From contig JAFWUX010000152.1 of the NCBI GenBank assembly GCA_017523995.1, positions 1 to 55,859 of the forward strand: a stretch of DNA of 55,859 nucleotides. The letters are read 5' to 3'. Source of the DNA: Oscillospiraceae bacterium. Its GTDB lineage: Bacteria; Bacillota_A; Clostridia; Oscillospirales; Ruminococcaceae. Under the pieces are notes generated by a model. That model saw nothing but the letters and a program-made list of their open reading frames with translations. It ran no database searches and had not been told where the DNA came from. Position numbers and translations under genes: made by a program. The first letter of the stretch is position 1, and each line of letters starts with the position of its first letter. Below are positions 1 through 8,646 of the stretch, one piece after another.

Positions 1-453
1 GTATCCGCTTTCAGAATGCCCTCGATCTCGCGGGATTCGCCCTCGACCGATGTCCATTCGTCCACGACCTTGCCTGTCGCGTTTTCGATCACCTGAAGCT
101 TTGCTCCCGCGATCTCCTTATCGCCGGTGATGTTCGTCTTCGAGATTGTCACCTTCGTGGCTTCGTCCTTCATGACAACAACGGTTTCTGCGCCGTCATC
201 GTCAACGACCTTGCCGTCCTTATTGACCTTGAACTCGATATCTGCGGCATATGCATAGCCGTCCGGAGCGCCTTCCTCATGGAGAATGTACGCTGTATCC
301 GCTTTCAGAATGCCTTCGATCTCATGCGATTCGCCCTCGACCGATGTCCATTCGTCCACGACCTTGCCTGTCGCCTTTTCGATCACCTGAAGCTTTGCTC
401 CCGCGATCTCCTTGTCGCCGGTGATGTTCGTCTTCGAGATCGTCACCTTCGTC
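1..453 (-). repeat. Tandem SpaA-domain repeat with a 294-base period
   Basis: The sequence at 1-165 recurs nearly unchanged at 295-459, so the period is 294 bases or exactly 98 codons. The unit encodes one SpaA/Cna-B-type domain that begins KVTISKTNITGD and ends with a linker. The second unit is cut by the window edge, so more copies may lie to the left. The few differences between copies include EKATGK against ENATGK and SHEIEG against SREIEG. Confidence 0.9.
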
Positions 454-3400
454 ATCTGATCCACCAGAACCAGATCAGACTTGGATGCCTTGCCGTCCTG
501 CACCGTAAAGGTGAGATCGGTTGTCACAGCATAGCCGTCCGGCGCTGCGACCTCGTGCAGGGTGTAGGTGCCGTCCGCAAGATCGCTGATGATCGTTTCC
601 TCTGTGCCGGAGATCCAGCTCAGTGCATCGCCGGAGCCGTTCACGAGCGCCGCCTTGGTGCCGAGCGCAAGCTGTCCGGGCTTGAACGTGATGACATTGC
701 CGTCCTTGTCCTTGCCGGTCAGCGTGATCTGTGCACCTGCAAGCTCCTCGCCGTCCGCTGCCGCCGCCTTCTTGAAGACGCTCACAGACGGACCGGACTT
801 CTTGTTGCGCAGGGTGATCGTCACGGTCTTGCCGTTCACATTGATATTGCCGTCAGCCGCCTCGAAGTTTTCCAGCGAGCCGTCTGCATACATATCAAAT
901 ACTGCAAGATACTTGTCAAGGATCAGGGTGCCGCCTGCTTCATAGCCTTCCGGCGCCTTGACTTCCTTCACTGCATATTTGCCTGCTTTCAGATCTTCAA
1001 AGACCTTCGGGGCGGTCAGGTCACCGTTCGAGCTCCATGCGCCGTCCGTCAGCTCCTGTTCGCCGGTGATCTCACCGGTTTCCGGATCCGTTGTCAGCAG
1101 CACAAGCACAAGATCTGCTTCTGCGAGTCCCTGATTTGCCGCATCTGTCTTATTGATCTGAACCTTTGTCACGGTTTTCAGATTGAGGACATCGACCTGC
1201 ATTGCATGCTCCTCGGAACGCGATGCGTTCTTTCCGGTCACGCTGTCGATCTTTCCGTCCTTGAGCACGATCGTGATCGGCTCCGGATTTGCCTCATAGC
1301 CCTTCGGCGGCGTGACTTCCTTCAGCACATAAGTGCCGTTGTAAAGCCCCTGAATGACAGCCGGCGTAATGCCGCTCTCCCACATCAGGACTCTGCCGCT
1401 GCCGTTGATGACCTCGCCGCCGTCCACCAGCACGGAGTCATCGTCGAAGATGATCTGATTGCCGTTTTCGTCGGTGCCTGTCATGGTGAATGTCGCACCG
1501 GCGATCGCATAGTCCTCCTTGTCCTTCTTGTTGATCGTGATGAGGTACTTCGGTGCTGTTGCATCGACCACATTCACCTGCTTCTTGAACGAAGTCGGTT
1601 CGCCGTTCACAGAGATCACATCCTGATTTTCCACAACGAATGTGATCGGCTCTGCCTTGACGAAGCCGAGCGGTGCATGCAGCTCGGTCAGCACATAGGT
1701 ACCGTCCGGCAGCCCTTCAAAGAGGACGCCGTGATCAATTGTTGTCCACTCGACAGTCTTTCCTTCATCCGCAAGCGTATACGCGATCTCCGGTACGGTT
1801 CTCAGATCATTTTCAATGATGAGCGCGCCGCGCTGATCCATATACCGGTTGTTGCGGAGCGGAATGCCGGTGAAGTCAACCGGATCGCCTGCCGTATCCG
1901 TACCGGTCAGCTGCATTCTTGCGCCCGGAAGATGCACGTCTTCCTGACCGTTCGGCGTATCGGTGATCTTGCGCAGCAGCAGCGTGAAGATCTGATCCAC
2001 TGCGTCGATGCGGGCATTTGCGGTTCCGGTCTGATTTGCAGCGTGCATATCGGTGCGTGCAAGCGGATCGCCTGCCGGAATCTCCGTGACGGCACCGGTC
2101 ACGCTGTCGGTCGAAAGTTCTGTCACAACACCGTTGACCAGCTTGAAGCTGTACGGCTTGAAGGTGTAGTATCCGGCGGGCGTTTCGGTCTCCGTGAGGA
2201 GATATTCGCCGTCCGGAAGACCTTCGAGCTCGATGTCTTCGGTCGTCGTGATCCATTCCAGTGCGTCTGCCGTCTGTGCGGCAAGCTCCTGATTGGCTTT
2301 TGCGTCTGTGAGGGTGCTGCTCTTTGCAAAAGGCTTCACCAGCTCCAGCTTCAGCTTTGCGCCGGCGACTGCATCGGGCTTATCCGTCAGACCGGCTTCG
2401 GTGAGCGACTTCTTGTCGTCGATCTTCTTCAGCGACAGCTTGTTGCTGCTGACCTGATCCGCCATTTGCAGCTTGAATACAGTTGTGCGGTCCTCGTTGA
2501 CGCCTGTTACTTCGGTATAATTGCTTGTGTCGGTGAAATCCTTGCCGGCGTTCTCCGCCTGATTCATGTCAAGCTGATAGAACTTCGCGGGATCCCACGG
2601 CGTACCGGCGCCGGTGCGGTAGAAGTAAATCGGTTCTGCGATCTGATAGCCGTCCGGTGCACCGGTCTCCTGAATCTTGTAGATCCGGTTTGCCGTCACA
2701 TTCTGCAGCGCCGACTCAAAGAACGGTGTCTTGTCTCTGCTGGAACGCTCTGTCCATTCGCCGGCTGCCGCATCGTACTCGAACACCTTGATCTGCAAGC
2801 CGTTCAGGCTTTCGATGTTGCCGGTTTCGGGATCTGTGCTGAACCGCTCGCCGTTTTCGTTGACCTTTTCAAAGGTGAACTTCGCGCCGCGCTGCACATT
2901 GCTGAGTTCAACGGTCAGCTTGCCGCTGTCGGCATGTGCGTTGAAACCGCTGACGGCTTTCAGGACGGAAACGGTTCCGTCTGCCTTCCACTCGAACACG
3001 TTCACACGGTTCAGTGCGGTATCCGCATAGCCCATCGGAACTCTGGTCTCCACAACGGCATATTTGCCTGCGGGCAGTTCCTTGAGCTTGAATACGCCGT
3101 CTGTGCGGATCGCGGCAGGTGCGCCGGAAGCATCCGTCACAGCCTTGTAGTCCGTGCCTTCGGTCAGTGTCCGCAGCTGCACCGGTTCCGCGCCGGCTGT
3201 TGCCTTGTCTGTCAGAATTTCGATCAGCCGCAGCTCCGCGCCGGTCAGGATCGAACCGGTCGAGGAATCCAGCTTGCGCAGCTCGAACTGACTCTGCTTC
3301 TCGTTGCCGAGCTTCAATGTTCTCGCATCCAGCGTGCTGCTTTCCAGCGGGATCGCTGTCCAGCCCGCATACTCCGCATTCACCGCGCCGGGATCGGTGC

Positions 3401-6400
3401 CCGCCGTGACTTCCTTGTAATAGACCGTATTGGCTCTGACAAAGAAGTACAGGTCGTGCGCTGCCGTATCATAGCCGGCAGGGGCTTGCGTCTCGCGCAG
3501 GCGGTAGACATTGAGCGCCTCGCCGTCATCGAGCAGCATGTTTGCGATCGTGTGCTTTTCGAGCGATGCTCCGGTTCGCACCGCAGGCAGCGTCAGACCG
3601 TCCGCCGCGGACGTCCATTCGCGTGTCTCCTCCGGCTCCGAAGCCTTGCCGCTGCTTTCGATCGTGACCTTTTCGATCACGAGCTTTGCATTTGCAAGCG
3701 GTGCATTGTCTGCATCCGCATCCGTTTTCATCAGGCGCAGCGCCTTTGCATTCGCCACGGGGTAGCCGTGTGCCGGTGTGATGTCCACCAGCGGCTCATA
3801 CGCCAGATTGTCGGGGCTGGTGATCCAGTAGCAGTCCTTGCCGTTGTTGGTCACCGGCTCCTTGGTCGCGCTGTCGAGGATCAGCTGTGCGCGGAAGTTA
3901 TCCTTTTCGGCTTCCGTCACATCCTCGCCGTTTTTCAGGATCTTTGTAATCTCCGCTGTCTCGTCATCGACCTTCTGTGCCGTGAACTGATAGCGGTCAT
4001 CGCCGATCTGATAGATATTCTCCTCAGATGCGAGCGGATCAAAGATCTGTTCGGTCCCTTCGTCCGGACCGTCCGTATAGGTCGCCTTGACCTTGGAAAC
4101 GGACATGCCCTGCGAGAAGATGCTGACCGGATGCGCCGGCTCGCTGAGCCAGCCGTTCAGATCCGTGTCATAGCCCGGCTCGCCGATCTTGTCTGCCGGA
4201 ACCTTATAATGGTAGTTGTATGCGTCCGGAGAAGGCTCCTTAGAATTGTCAAACAGGACAAATTCCGGATCGCTCTCCGTGATCTCTTTGCTGATTCTGT
4301 TGCCCTGACCGATCTGTCCGCCGGAACCGGATTCCACCGTCACATCCAGCGTGATCTTGTAGATATTCCGGAGCAGATTGTCATCATTGCTGAACTCATA
4401 GTTGAAGAACGCGCCGGACGTATCGGTGTTCTTCGGTCTGGTGCCGTCCATTTCAAATGTGACCTTGGAAAATTCCTGCGAGCTTTCGATCTCAAATGCG
4501 TCCGCAAGATCCGTTGTGAAGGTCACTCTGTCGATCGTGATGTCTTCGCTGTCCGTCTTATAATAGATATTGTATGCATTATAATTCGGGAGCGGTTCTG
4601 CACTCTCAAAGAGCGTATAGGTGCCGCTGCCGTGATCGACTGCTGCACCGATCGGGCTGCCGTCCGTCACGGAGATCGTACCGGTCGCATCATTCGCCAC
4701 AGTCACATCCGCCGTGATCTTGATGACATGCTGCGATGCCGGCTGATTGCCGATGCGGTATTTTTCGCCCGCGAGGTCATACTGATCGCCGTTTTTCACT
4801 GTCATGAAGCTGATCGACGGCGATTTTGCCTTGACATTCTTCGTGACCGGATCCGTCATCCAGAGGGTGACCGAATTGATCTTTGTGCCCGCCGGAACCG
4901 TGAAGTCCTCGCTCATGCCGAACTTCTGATCCTTGTTCGGGCCAAGCTGCGTCAGCACCTTGCCGACGTCGGAATCCGCTGCCGGATTGCCGATGACCAG
5001 ATAGCCCATGTCTTCGAGCACATCAAATGTCAGGCTGTCCTTATCGACTTCTTCTCTTGCGGCGACCTGATCGAGATTCATCACGATCGCATCGCCTGCG
5101 ACCTGCACCTCGCCCTGCGGGAAGCAGACCATCTGCTTTTCGCCGTCCTTTGCCAGAGTGAAGTGATATGCCGTATCGCCGAGCGCGTAGCCCGGAGCCG
5201 GTCTGGTCTCGCGGAGCACATATTCGCCCTCGGTCGGCACATTCAGCAGTGCGATACCGTCTGCATCGGAAACGCCGGTCGAAACCGCGACTTCGTTTCC
5301 GTTTTCGATGCGGTAAAGCGTAAAGGTCGCACCTTCGATCTTTTCATTGCCGGTCGTGTCCGTCTTGAGCGCTCTGACAACATATTTCATGTTGACACCA
5401 AGCACGGATGCCGGACCGGTATACGGTCTGTAACCGAACTCCGTCTTGCCGACGAAATCCTTCGCGATCAGCGCGCCGGCGAGATGTCCGCGTCCGCTGT
5501 CGCCGTCTCTGACCGATGCCTTCGGCGCAAAGATCGTACCCTGAAAGTTCTTGGAGAGCTTCATGCTCTGTGCGTCGCTGAAGTTATAGAGGATGCTGGT
5601 AACGCCGGGGTTGTTGTTGCTCATATAACCGCCGGTATTGGAAATGTTCACGCCGTTGATCGTCGTGCGGATGTCGCTGCCCGGCAGGGAATACGCAGTC
5701 GTACTGCCGTCCGGATCGCTGACGTTGATGACGATGTAGGCATAATTCCAATATTCATAGGTCACTTCGCAGGTGTTGTCATCTGCATGCACGACCTTGC
5801 GCGGCACCAGCAGCTTCGGGATGTTCACGAACTGGAACTCACCCTTCTGCTGGATCTCCGCCCATTTTTCAGCCGAGATGTTGAACACGACAACGTCCTG
5901 CACCTTGCCGTTCAGACCTGCATCGAACACTGCCGGCCCGTTCGAGGTATCCACCGCATCGTCGCCGAGCGGGGAATCCTGCGCCGCGATGTTGATCGCT
6001 TCGCTTCTCGAACGGAGCATTGCAAACTGCTCCTCAAAATCAAACAGCTTGGTGACATAAGTCTGCGTCTTGTCGATGCCGCGGTCCATTTCGCCGGCGC
6101 GTGCATCATCGACCAGACAGCTGTCATCGAGCGGATCGTCCTCGTCATGGTTCAGAACAAGGATCTTATCCTTTTTCTCGAAGCTCCATGCACGAAGGTC
6201 GCCGGAAGACGGCAGATGCTCCGCATTTTCAAACGGATACGAGGTGTCGTAGTAGCCGTCGTTCGCCTTGCCGCCTGCATCGCCGCCGGTCAGGTTGCCG
6301 CCGACGATCATGTGCGCATAGCCGTGGTCGTCCAGCAGGTCACTCAGCGGGATCTGGTGCGCGTAATCGCCCTTTGCGAACGAATACGAGCCCCACGGCG

Positions 6401-6812
6401 TTGCGACCTTGACATCGCCGCCGACTGCGATTCTGCCCTCTGCGTCGGATTCCTGCACTTCCATGCCGTCCTTCAGGAACACACAAAACTGCGATGCGAT
6501 GCCGAGCGCATATGCCTGCGTGTAATTGTCAAGCGTCTTTTCCAGATCGCCTGCCACAAGCAGTGAGCGCCCGTTCGGGCCTTCCGCGTTGATGCCGGCG
6601 AGCAGGACTGCCGGATCTCTGCCGCCCTGTTCATCCAGAATCGTGCTGCTTTCGATCATCTCATCCCGATTGCCCGGACGCAGCGGATACGCGAGGCTGT
6701 CAGCCGCGCCCGCAATGCGGGAAAAGCCGCCTGTGCTGCCGAACAGACAGGATGCCGTCAAAGCACCGGATGTCAGAGCACTGAGAATGCGCTGCTTTAA
6801 CGATTTACTCAT
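1..6812 (-). CDS. Giant choice-of-anchor-A surface adhesin with SpaA/Cna-B repeats (C-terminus beyond window)
   Basis: At least 2270 residues are encoded and the C-terminus is off the left edge. The start ATG at 6812 follows a GGGAGG ribosome binding site. Residues 1-40 look like a signal peptide. Residues about 75-455 match a choice-of-anchor-A domain (the motif with DAEGRIAVGGDV; later NTGGYMS and GTIFAPKASV). At least eleven SpaA/Cna-B-type domains follow from about residue 470; each ends in an E-box-like sequence such as LRETRPAPGY, LRETQAPAGY or LHEVAAPDGY. In known families such domains form internal Lys-Asn isopeptide bonds and act as rigid stalks. An LPxTG anchor is expected but not visible. 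The two last visible repeats are almost identical. It is probably a stalked cell-wall adhesin; its ligand cannot be told from sequence. Confidence 0.88.
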   Translation of the reverse strand, partial: MSKSLKQRILSALTSGALTASCLFGSTGGFSRIAGAADSLAYPLRPGNRDEMIESSTILDEQGGRDPAVLLAGINAEGPNGRSLLVAGDLEKTLDNYTQAYALGIASQFCVFLKDGMEVQESDAEGRIAVGGDVKVATPWGSYSFAKGDYAHQIPLSDLLDDHGYAHMIVGGNLTGGDAGGKANDGYYDTSYPFENAEHLPSSGDLRAWSFEKKDKILVLNHDEDDPLDDSCLVDDARAGEMDRGIDKTQTYVTKLFDFEEQFAMLRSRSEAINIAAQDSPLGDDAVDTSNGPAVFDAGLNGKVQDVVVFNISAEKWAEIQQKGEFQFVNIPKLLVPRKVVHADDNTCEVTYEYWNYAYIVINVSDPDGSTTAYSLPGSDIRTTINGVNISNTGGYMSNNNPGVTSILYNFSDAQSMKLSKNFQGTIFAPKASVRDGDSGRGHLAGALIAKDFVGKTEFGYRPYTGPASVLGVNMKYVVRALKTDTTGNEKIEGATFTLYRIENGNEVAVSTGVSDADGIALLNVPTEGEYVLRETRPAPGYALGDTAYHFTLAKDGEKQMVCFPQGEVQVAGDAIVMNLDQVAAREEVDKDSLTFDVLEDMGYLVIGNPAADSDVGKVLTQLGPNKDQKFGMSEDFTVPAGTKINSVTLWMTDPVTKNVKAKSPSISFMTVKNGDQYDLAGEKYRIGNQPASQHVIKITADVTVANDATGTISVTDGSPIGAAVDHGSGTYTLFESAEPLPNYNAYNIYYKTDSEDITIDRVTFTTDLADAFEIESSQEFSKVTFEMDGTRPKNTDTSGAFFNYEFSNDDNLLRNIYKITLDVTVESGSGGQIGQGNRISKEITESDPEFVLFDNSKEPSPDAYNYHYKVPADKIGEPGYDTDLNGWLSEPAHPVSIFSQGMSVSKVKATYTDGPDEGTEQIFDPLASEENIYQIGDDRYQFTAQKVDDETAEITKILKNGEDVTEAEKDNFRAQLILDSATKEPVTNNGKDCYWITSPDNLAYEPLVDITPAHGYPVANAKALRLMKTDADADNAPLANAKLVIEKVTIESSGKASEPEETREWTSAADGLTLPAVRTGASLEKHTIANMLLDDGEALNVYRLRETQAPAGYDTAAHDLYFFVRANTVYYKEVTAGTDPGAVNAEYAGWTAIPLESSTLDARTLKLGNEKQSQFELRKLDSSTGSILTGAELRLIEILTDKATAGAEPVQLRTLTEGTDYKAVTDASGAPAAIRTDGVFKLKELPAGKYAVVETRVPMGYADTALNRVNVFEWKADGTVSVLKAVSGFNAHADSGKLTVELSNVQRGAKFTFEKVNENGERFSTDPETGNIESLNGLQIKVFEYDAAAGEWTERSSRDKTPFFESALQNVTANRIYKIQETGAPDGYQIAEPIYFYRTGAGTPWDPAKFYQLDMNQAENAGKDFTDTSNYTEVTGVNEDRTTVFKLQMADQVSSNKLSLKKIDDKKSLTEAGLTDKPDAVAGAKLKLELVKPFAKSSTLTDAKANQELAAQTADALEWITTTEDIELEGLPDGEYLLTETETPAGYYTFKPYSFKLVNGVVTELSTDSVTGAVTEIPAGDPLARTDMHAANQTGTANARIDAVDQIFTLLLRKITDTPNGQEDVHLPGARMQLTGTDTAGDPVDFTGIPLRNNRYMDQRGALIIENDLRTVPEIAYTLADEGKTVEWTTIDHGVLFEGLPDGTYVLTELHAPLGFVKAEPITFVVENQDVISVNGEPTSFKKQVNVVDATAPKYLITINKKDKEDYAIAGATFTMTGTDENGNQIIFDDDSVLVDGGEVINGSGRVLMWESGITPAVIQGLYNGTYVLKEVTPPKGYEANPEPITIVLKDGKIDSVTGKNASRSEEHAMQVDVLNLKTVTKVQINKTDAANQGLAEADLVLVLLTTDPETGEITGEQELTDGAWSSNGDLTAPKVFEDLKAGKYAVKEVKAPEGYEAGGTLILDKYLAVFDMYADGSLENFEAADGNINVNGKTVTITLRNKKSGPSVSVFKKAAAADGEELAGAQITLTGKDKDGNVITFKPGQLALGTKAALVNGSGDALSWISGTEETIISDLADGTYTLHEVAAPDGYAVTTDLTFTVQDGKASKSDLVLVDQMTKVTISKTNITGDKEIAGAKLQVIEKATGKVVDEWTSVEGESHEIEGILKADTAYILHEEGAPDGYAYAADIEFKVNKDGKVVDDDGAETVVVMKDEATKVTISKTNITGDKEIAGAKLQVIENATGKVVDEWTSVEGESREIEGILKAD

Positions 6813-7073
6813 AGTGTTACCCTCCCTTTCTGTCAATTTCCGATATGATTCGGAGCGGTTCCGGCTGTCCGCCGTCCGGCTCCGCTGATTCAGTAGCGGA
6901 TGCATCGCACTGCATACGGCGGGGTGCATCCGATCCCCTGCCGTATAGAACACGATATCCGGCACATGCTGTGCTGCATGTCCGGCATCGGTTCCGGTCA
7001 TTCTATTTTACATATTCGCCGTTGAAATATGCCATTCTGTATAACGTTCAAACATGTCAATATCGACCACTTT
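6813..7073 (-). other. Long structured 5' leader of the adhesin mRNA
   Basis: About 260 bases separate the predicted transcription start near 7072 from the start codon. The leader contains inverted repeats, for example CGGATGCA near 6896 with TGCATCCG near 6925, and CCGGCACATG near 6960 with CATGTCCGG near 6980. No known riboswitch class was recognised. There is no convincing small gene. Confidence 0.45.
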
Positions 7074-7078
7074 TCTTA

Positions 7079-7107
7079 ATTATAGTCTGATTCCGCTAAA
7101 ATGTCAA
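7079..7107 (-). promoter_or_regulatory. Consensus sigma-A promoter of the adhesin gene
   Basis: On the minus strand TTGACA (7102-7107) and TATAAT (7079-7084) are separated by exactly 17 bases. Both hexamers are perfect consensus, so strong basal transcription is expected. Confidence 0.85.
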
Positions 7108-7466
7108 TAGCGTTTCGCCTATTTATATGCATCTTTTCAGATTTCTACAATTGACACAAATTTATGTGATATGTTTTGCACAATTCGCCGAGAATGCGTA
7201 CAACTTCGCATAAACAACGTATTTGCGCGCGTTTTGATATTTAGTTTTAATGAGTAGTTAATGATAACAATAATTCGTGAACAAATTGCACCAATTTCCT
7301 GTAAATATTCTTAATATATATACAATTTGTATATATCCGCAACATATTCCACGCAAAATCAGACGAAATCCGCGCTGCGCTATCCGCTTTAAATAGATAA
7401 AATAAAAACAAACTTTTGCTGTTCTGCTGTTAAGCAGCGCCGTCCGGATGCGCTTCTGCTCCAAAG
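7108..7466. other. A+T-rich intergenic stretch without a gene
   Basis: This stretch lies between the adhesin promoter and the terminator of the asnB-pyrB operon. It is much richer in A+T than its surroundings. Short reading frames occur but have no ribosome binding site or recognisable product. It may hold upstream activator sites for the adhesin promoter; nothing specific could be identified. Confidence 0.5.
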
Positions 7467-7469
7467 CAC

Positions 7470-7499
7470 AAAAAAAGCAGCCCCGTTTCCGGAACTGCT
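7470..7499 (-). terminator. Rho-independent terminator after pyrB
   Basis: Read on the minus strand, a 10-base-pair stem (AGCAGTTCCG paired with CGGGGCTGCT, using two G-U pairs) with a GAAA loop is followed directly by a run of T. Confidence 0.88.
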
Positions 7500-7527
7500 C
7501 TTTCTGTCGGATTCATATTTCGAGCCG

Positions 7528-8610
7528 TCACGCCTGCAGCGCACGCTCCTCGCAAAATTCGCAGACAGTCCTGCCGCCGATCTCGGTGAACTGGTGCGGA
7601 AGATAGTGCTCCTGCGCCGTGATGCACTTCGGATTGACGCAGCGCATGGAATCATCCCGTCTGCCGCGCAGGAGCGGCACCGGATTTTCGCTTTCCAGCA
7701 GCCGCAGGATCAGCGCCATGCGGACATACATGCCGTACTGCGCCTGCTTGAAATACAGCGCGCGCGGATCATCGTCCACGACGATCTCGATCTCATCGAC
7801 GCGCGGCAGCGGATGCAGCACGGCAAGGTCTTTCTTGGCGCGCTTCATCTTGTCCGTGGTCAGGCGGTAGACGTCCTTCTGCGCGAGGTAATCCGCCTCG
7901 GAAAGGAACCGCTCCCGCTGGATCCGCGTCATATAGAGCACATCCAGCTCGCCGATCGCGTCATCGAGCGAGGACTCCGTGCGGTATTCGCAGCCGGAAT
8001 CGCGCAGCAGCTTGGTGATATACTCCGGAACCTGAAGCTCCGGCGTCGAGATCAGAATGAATTTGTTGCCCTCATAGCAGGAGAGCGCCTTGCAGAGCGA
8101 GTGTACGGTTCTGCCGTAGAGCAGGTCGCCGCACAGACCGACCGTCAGATGATCGAGCCTGCCCTTTTCCATTTTCAGCGTCAGCAGATCGGTCAATGTC
8201 TGCGTCGGGTGCAGATGCCCGCCGTCGCCGGCATTGACGACCGGACATTCCGCGGTCAGCGCCGCCGCCTTCGCCGTACCAGCCATAGGATGCCGGATGA
8301 TGAGAATATCCGAATAGGTGCTGACGACCTTTGTGGTATCCTTGATGTTCTCGCCCTTGGAGACCGAGCTGCTCATCGGGTTGTCGAAGCCGATGATGCT
8401 GCCGCCCAGACGGATCATCGCGGACTGAAAGCTCATCTGCGTGCGCGTGGACGGCTCATAGAACAGCGTCGCCATGATCTTGCCCGCACATGCCTGCACA
8501 TAACGCTGCGGATGCGCGTACATGGATGCGCCCAGCGAAATGACCTTGTTCCACCATTCCACGGGATAATCATTCAGGTCGATCAGATGCGAATATTGTT
8601 TCTCGCTCAT
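7528..8610 (-). CDS. pyrB: Aspartate carbamoyltransferase fused to a PyrI-like zinc domain
   Basis: 360 residues. The enzyme joins carbamoyl phosphate and aspartate in the first committed step of pyrimidine synthesis. The carbamoyl-phosphate motif STRT is at residues 54-57 and HPLPR lies further on. Residues about 320-355 form an extra domain with C324-x4-C329-x20-C350-x2-C353. This is the cysteine pattern of the zinc subdomain of the regulatory chain PyrI, which in the two-subunit enzyme lies on a separate protein. The nucleotide-binding part of PyrI is absent. GGAGG precedes the start at 8610. The gene lies 36 bases behind asnB on the same strand, so the two are probably co-transcribed. A complete separate pyrI is not present in the window. 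Confidence 0.95.
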   Translation of the reverse strand: MSEKQYSHLIDLNDYPVEWWNKVISLGASMYAHPQRYVQACAGKIMATLFYEPSTRTQMSFQSAMIRLGGSIIGFDNPMSSSVSKGENIKDTTKVVSTYSDILIIRHPMAGTAKAAALTAECPVVNAGDGGHLHPTQTLTDLLTLKMEKGRLDHLTVGLCGDLLYGRTVHSLCKALSCYEGNKFILISTPELQVPEYITKLLRDSGCEYRTESSLDDAIGELDVLYMTRIQRERFLSEADYLAQKDVYRLTTDKMKRAKKDLAVLHPLPRVDEIEIVVDDDPRALYFKQAQYGMYVRMALILRLLESENPVPLLRGRRDDSMRCVNPKCITAQEHYLPHQFTEIGGRTVCEFCEERALQA

Positions 8611-8646
8611 ATTTTATACCTCCGGCAGGTTGATTTGCATGCGGGC

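Noticed and set aside
279..6566. A 2095-codon open frame on the plus strand
   Set aside because: It is the shadow of the adhesin gene on the other strand. Its translation has no recognisable domain and is extremely rich in Arg, Cys and Ile, while the minus strand gives clear SpaA and choice-of-anchor-A domains.
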